Positions 14,127 through 16,636 of a stretch of DNA of 16,636 nt are shown one piece after another. The notes under the pieces are model-generated. The model was not told the origin of the DNA, made no database searches, and saw nothing but the letters and a program-made list of their open reading frames with translations. The stretch spans positions 1-16,636 of the forward strand of contig JBOHCT010000084.1 of NCBI GenBank assembly GCA_050699055.1, read 5' to 3'. Source of the DNA: JBOHCT01 sp050699055. Its GTDB lineage: Bacteria > Actinomycetota > Actinomycetes > Streptosporangiales > JBOHCT01. The translations under genes were made by a program, and so were the position numbers. The first letter of the stretch is position 1, and every line of letters begins with the position of its first letter.

Positions 14127-15131
14127 GTGGCATCACGGCGTCCTAAGTCCGTATCGCCCGCACGTGTTTGGTTCGCTGTCGGCCTCGCCACGATCATGGT
14201 CGTGGGTCTGGCGTCGTCGGCCCGTGCCGATCCAGACCCGTCCTACTCCGATGTCCGGAGCAAGGTCCATGAGCTCAACGTCAAGGTCGACAAAGCGGTC
14301 GAAAAGTACAATCAAGCAAGACTCGACCTAAAGGACTCGAAGAAGCGTGTCAGGGTACTCAGGGAGCAAATAGCACAGGATCAGGGGAAGCTTCAGAGAC
14401 TGCGCGCAGACATGGGGCAGTTGGCCTCCGCCGCTTATCGTTCCAGCGGCATGAACAACACCGTGGTCACGTTCCTCTCGAGCGCTGACCTGCAGAAGTT
14501 CCTTGACCGTGCCGCTTCCATCAACGAGATCTCCCACAACCGCGACGCCAAGCTCGAGGCGTACCGGTCTGAGGTCGGCCGCCTACAGAGCCAACGGGAG
14601 GCCGCGAGGAAGGCCGTGACCGCCCAGCGGAAGATCGAGCATGAGCTGGCGAAGCGCAAGAGCGAGATCCGGGACGACCTCAGCAAGCAGCAGGCCCTCC
14701 TCGATCGGATGGACGCCGCCCGCGCCGCCCGCGGCGTCAGCCGTTCGGGCCTGACCTACACCGGTCCAGCGACCGGCTCCGCACGTGCCGCCGTCGAGTT
14801 CGCTTACGGGCAGCTGGGCGAGCCGTACTCGTGGGGCGCGGCCGGGCCGGGCGCATGGGACTGCTCTGGCCTCACCATGATGGCGTGGCAGGCCGGCGGG
14901 GTCAGCCTGCCGCACTCCTCCGCCGCCCAGTACAGCTCCGGCCCCCATGTCGCGCGCTCGAACCTGCAGGCCGGTGACCTGGTCTTCTTCGGCAGCCCCA
15001 TCCATCACGTCGGCATCTACATCGGCAACGGCCAGATGATCCACGCGCCGCACAGCGGTACCGTCGTCCAGATCAGCAGTATCGACAGCGACTGGTACGC
15101 CGCGGAGTACGTCGGCGCGGTGCGTCCTTAG
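14127..15131 (+). CDS. Secreted NlpC/P60 peptidoglycan endopeptidase
   Basis: This 334-residue exported protein is expected to cut peptide stems of peptidoglycan outside the cell. A signal peptide spans about 1-34 (RRPKSVSPARVWF, hydrophobic core, ASSARA then DPDP). Residues about 45-200 form a long coiled coil with an NNTVVTFLSS segment, as in RipA-type and similar actinobacterial hydrolases. The NlpC/P60 domain (about 215-334) has catalytic C246 (WDCSGLTM), H294 (HHVGIYIG) and H306 (MIHAPHSG). AGGGAG lies about ten bases before the GTG start, within the reach of riboswitch control. Codons for the first part of the coiled coil (ATA, CTA, AGA, CAA) are less GC-biased than those of its neighbours. 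Confidence 0.94.
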   Translation: MASRRPKSVSPARVWFAVGLATIMVVGLASSARADPDPSYSDVRSKVHELNVKVDKAVEKYNQARLDLKDSKKRVRVLREQIAQDQGKLQRLRADMGQLASAAYRSSGMNNTVVTFLSSADLQKFLDRAASINEISHNRDAKLEAYRSEVGRLQSQREAARKAVTAQRKIEHELAKRKSEIRDDLSKQQALLDRMDAARAARGVSRSGLTYTGPATGSARAAVEFAYGQLGEPYSWGAAGPGAWDCSGLTMMAWQAGGVSLPHSSAAQYSSGPHVARSNLQAGDLVFFGSPIHHVGIYIGNGQMIHAPHSGTVVQISSIDSDWYAAEYVGAVRP

Positions 15132-15140
15132 AGGTCGCTC

Positions 15141-15148
15141 TATACGAT
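15141..15148 (+). promoter_or_regulatory. TANNNT -10 box, possibly giving a leaderless transcript
   Basis: TATACGAT includes TACGAT (15143-15148), a TANNNT -10 box that ends six bases before the ATG at 15155. A transcript would start at or next to that ATG. No usable ribosome site is present, since AGGG lies only a base or two away. No clear -35 element was found. Confidence 0.35.
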
Positions 15149-15154
15149 CAGGGC

Positions 15155-16636
15155 ATGCGGCCAGCGCCAGAGCCCCGTCGCCGCCGTCGGCTGACCCGCT
15201 GGCTGGTCGCGGTCGTTGTCTTGGCCATCGGTGCTGTGGGCACTGTCGAGTTGCTCACCGGGCACGGCCAAGATTCCGCCCCACGGGCGCCCTCGTCCCG
15301 ATCGCACGCGCGGGCGGTGGGCGGGGCACCGCCGCCGTCCAAGGAAAGCCCGGTCGCGGGCCGGCGCGCGGCCGCCGTCCGGGCGTTGCTGGCGGCACGT
15401 GAGCGAGCCGTACGGGGACACGATCGCCGGGCCTTCCTCGCGACTGTCGATCACCATGACCGGGAAAGCCTCGCCGGCCAGGCACGACTCTTCGGCAACC
15501 TCGCCCGCCTGCCCCTCTCGAAGTTCGATTACGATCTCGTGCCGGATTCGGAGGGCGTGGCCGACCCGAAGCTGCTCGAGCGCTATGGCACCGCTCATAT
15601 CTGGACCCCGCGCGTCACCTTGCGCTACCGCCTCTCCGGCTTCGACACCCGTTCGCTGACGGTGGTCCGCTATCTCACGCTCATCCTTCGCCCCGGGGGC
15701 TGGCGGGTGGCCGGCCTGGCGAGCGGCAGCGACAGTACGATCTTCGACCTTGGGTCGATCCACGCCGCGCGCGGGCGGCGCTCGCTCGTGATCGGCCAGG
15801 CACCGCGGGCGGAGCTGCGCTCGATCGCCGATCGCGTCGACCGGGCCGTCCCCGTCGTCTCCGAGGTGTGGGGCACGGACTGGAACCGCACCGCGGTCGT
15901 CCTCGTACCCGACTCCCAGGCCGACGCCACGGAGCTCTCGCCGCATCACCGCACACTCTCGCAGATCGCGGCGGTGGCGACGGTGATCTCGGGACCCCAC
16001 GGCGTCCCTCCCGCAGGCACCGGCGACCGGGTCATCGTCAACCCCAAGAACTTCGCCAGGCTCAGCCCACTCGGCAGGCGGGTCGTCCTCACCCACGAGC
16101 TGACGCACATCGCCACCCGGCAAGCCACGACCGCGACCGTTCCGATGTGGCTCGTCGAGGGGTTCGCCGACTACGTCGGCTACCACGGCCTGGGGCTGCC
16201 TGCCACCCGCGCGGCCAGCGAGCTGACCCGCAAGGTCCGTGCCGGTCACCTTCCCTCGGCGCTTCCGACGGCCGAGGACTTCGACGGCGATTCCGGCAAC
16301 CTCTCGCTGGCGTATGAGGAAGGTTGGCTCGCCTGTCGGTTCATCGCCGACCGGCATGGCCAGGACGCCCTCGTCGACTTGTACCGCAGAATGGGTTCCG
16401 TGCGAGGACACGCGGAACCCGAGGCACGGCGGCGGATCTTCCGTTCGGTCCTCGGCACCGATATCGGAACGTTCACGCGCGCCTGGCGCTCCTACCTCGA
16501 GGCCCGGCTTAGTGGCCGCGCAGATAGGGCGCTGGATCGGGGAGCGGGTCAGCTGAGCGAGCATGGCGAGGCGGCGGAGGGAGTCGCAGTGGGCCTGCGT
16601 CGACCGACGACAACGAGGTCAGGCGAAGCTCAGGGG
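15155..16636 (+). CDS. Membrane-anchored zinc metallopeptidase-like protein, C-terminus outside window
   Basis: The frame from the ATG at 15155 stays open through the right edge, 494 codons without a stop. A basic stretch RRRRRLTR precedes a signal-anchor helix at about 15-34, then a Pro/Ala/Ser-rich linker. Residues about 70-200 look like an NTF2-like domain (VRALLAARERAVRGHDRRAF and paired beta strands), an impression only. A metallopeptidase part follows with H314, E315 and H318 (THELTHIA) and a downstream glutamate E335 (MWLVEGFADYVGY), the gluzincin pattern HExxH plus E. So an extracytoplasmic zinc protease is likely. Substrate is unknown. After FTRAWRSYLEARL (about 449) the tail turns Arg/Gly-rich and lacks family features, so a frameshift or an unusual extension is possible. 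It starts 23 bases after the NlpC gene. Confidence 0.8.
   Translation, partial: MRPAPEPRRRRRLTRWLVAVVVLAIGAVGTVELLTGHGQDSAPRAPSSRSHARAVGGAPPPSKESPVAGRRAAAVRALLAARERAVRGHDRRAFLATVDHHDRESLAGQARLFGNLARLPLSKFDYDLVPDSEGVADPKLLERYGTAHIWTPRVTLRYRLSGFDTRSLTVVRYLTLILRPGGWRVAGLASGSDSTIFDLGSIHAARGRRSLVIGQAPRAELRSIADRVDRAVPVVSEVWGTDWNRTAVVLVPDSQADATELSPHHRTLSQIAAVATVISGPHGVPPAGTGDRVIVNPKNFARLSPLGRRVVLTHELTHIATRQATTATVPMWLVEGFADYVGYHGLGLPATRAASELTRKVRAGHLPSALPTAEDFDGDSGNLSLAYEEGWLACRFIADRHGQDALVDLYRRMGSVRGHAEPEARRRIFRSVLGTDIGTFTRAWRSYLEARLSGRADRALDRGAGQLSEHGEAAEGVAVGLRRPTTTRSGEAQG

Noticed and set aside
15140..16564. 474-residue minus-strand open frame
   Set aside because: It is antisense to the metallopeptidase frame, which carries a membrane helix and a HELTH motif. 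The antisense product has no recognisable motif.

Overview
The window is high-GC, densely packed DNA with GTG starts, 4-8 base gene overlaps and gene families typical of Actinomycetes. The order ctaE-qcrC-qcrA-qcrB with trpD, an Lrp-type gene and an NlpC/P60 gene close by resembles the conserved neighbourhood in Streptomyces and Streptosporangiales. I lean towards a Streptosporangiales-like actinomycete, but genus cannot be settled from the sequence alone. Most of the content is conserved chromosomal housekeeping DNA. No phage, CRISPR array, tRNA or rRNA gene was seen.

Positions 1-4901 lie on the minus strand. In transcription order they hold a Fur-family repressor, NADP-type glutamate dehydrogenase (gdhA), and the respiratory cluster ctaE, qcrC, qcrA and the first 92 codons of qcrB, which runs off the left edge. 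The respiratory genes encode cytochrome oxidase subunit III, the diheme cytochrome c, the Rieske protein and cytochrome b of the actinobacterial bc1-aa3 supercomplex.

From 5022 the plus strand carries a lone, degenerate receiver-domain protein and trpD. Next comes a decayed stretch (6582-6982) holding the 3' relic of a DUF222/13E12-type HNH endonuclease, with a 21-base tandem duplication over its stop codon. On the minus strand, 6983-9114 holds a stand-alone Lrp/AsnC effector (RAM) domain protein. Upstream of it is a fused DEDDh exonuclease/GIY-YIG nuclease that keeps a UvrC-like cysteine quartet.

Positions 9177-13425 (plus) hold an acyl-CoA carboxylase carboxyltransferase subunit, an alpha-methylacyl-CoA racemase-like CaiB/BaiF protein, and a translationally coupled coiled-coil NYN-domain protein. 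A 62-residue CxxC protein follows. A 144-base cyclic-di-AMP (ydaO/yuaA-type) riboswitch then precedes a secreted NlpC/P60 cell-wall hydrolase.

The last gene, from 15155 to beyond the right edge, encodes a membrane-anchored zinc metallopeptidase-like protein with a HELTH motif. It may be translated from a leaderless transcript. The most informative non-coding element is the riboswitch. The most unusual proteins are the exonuclease/nuclease fusion, the degenerate receiver and the terminal metallopeptidase. I see no clearly undescribed multi-gene system.
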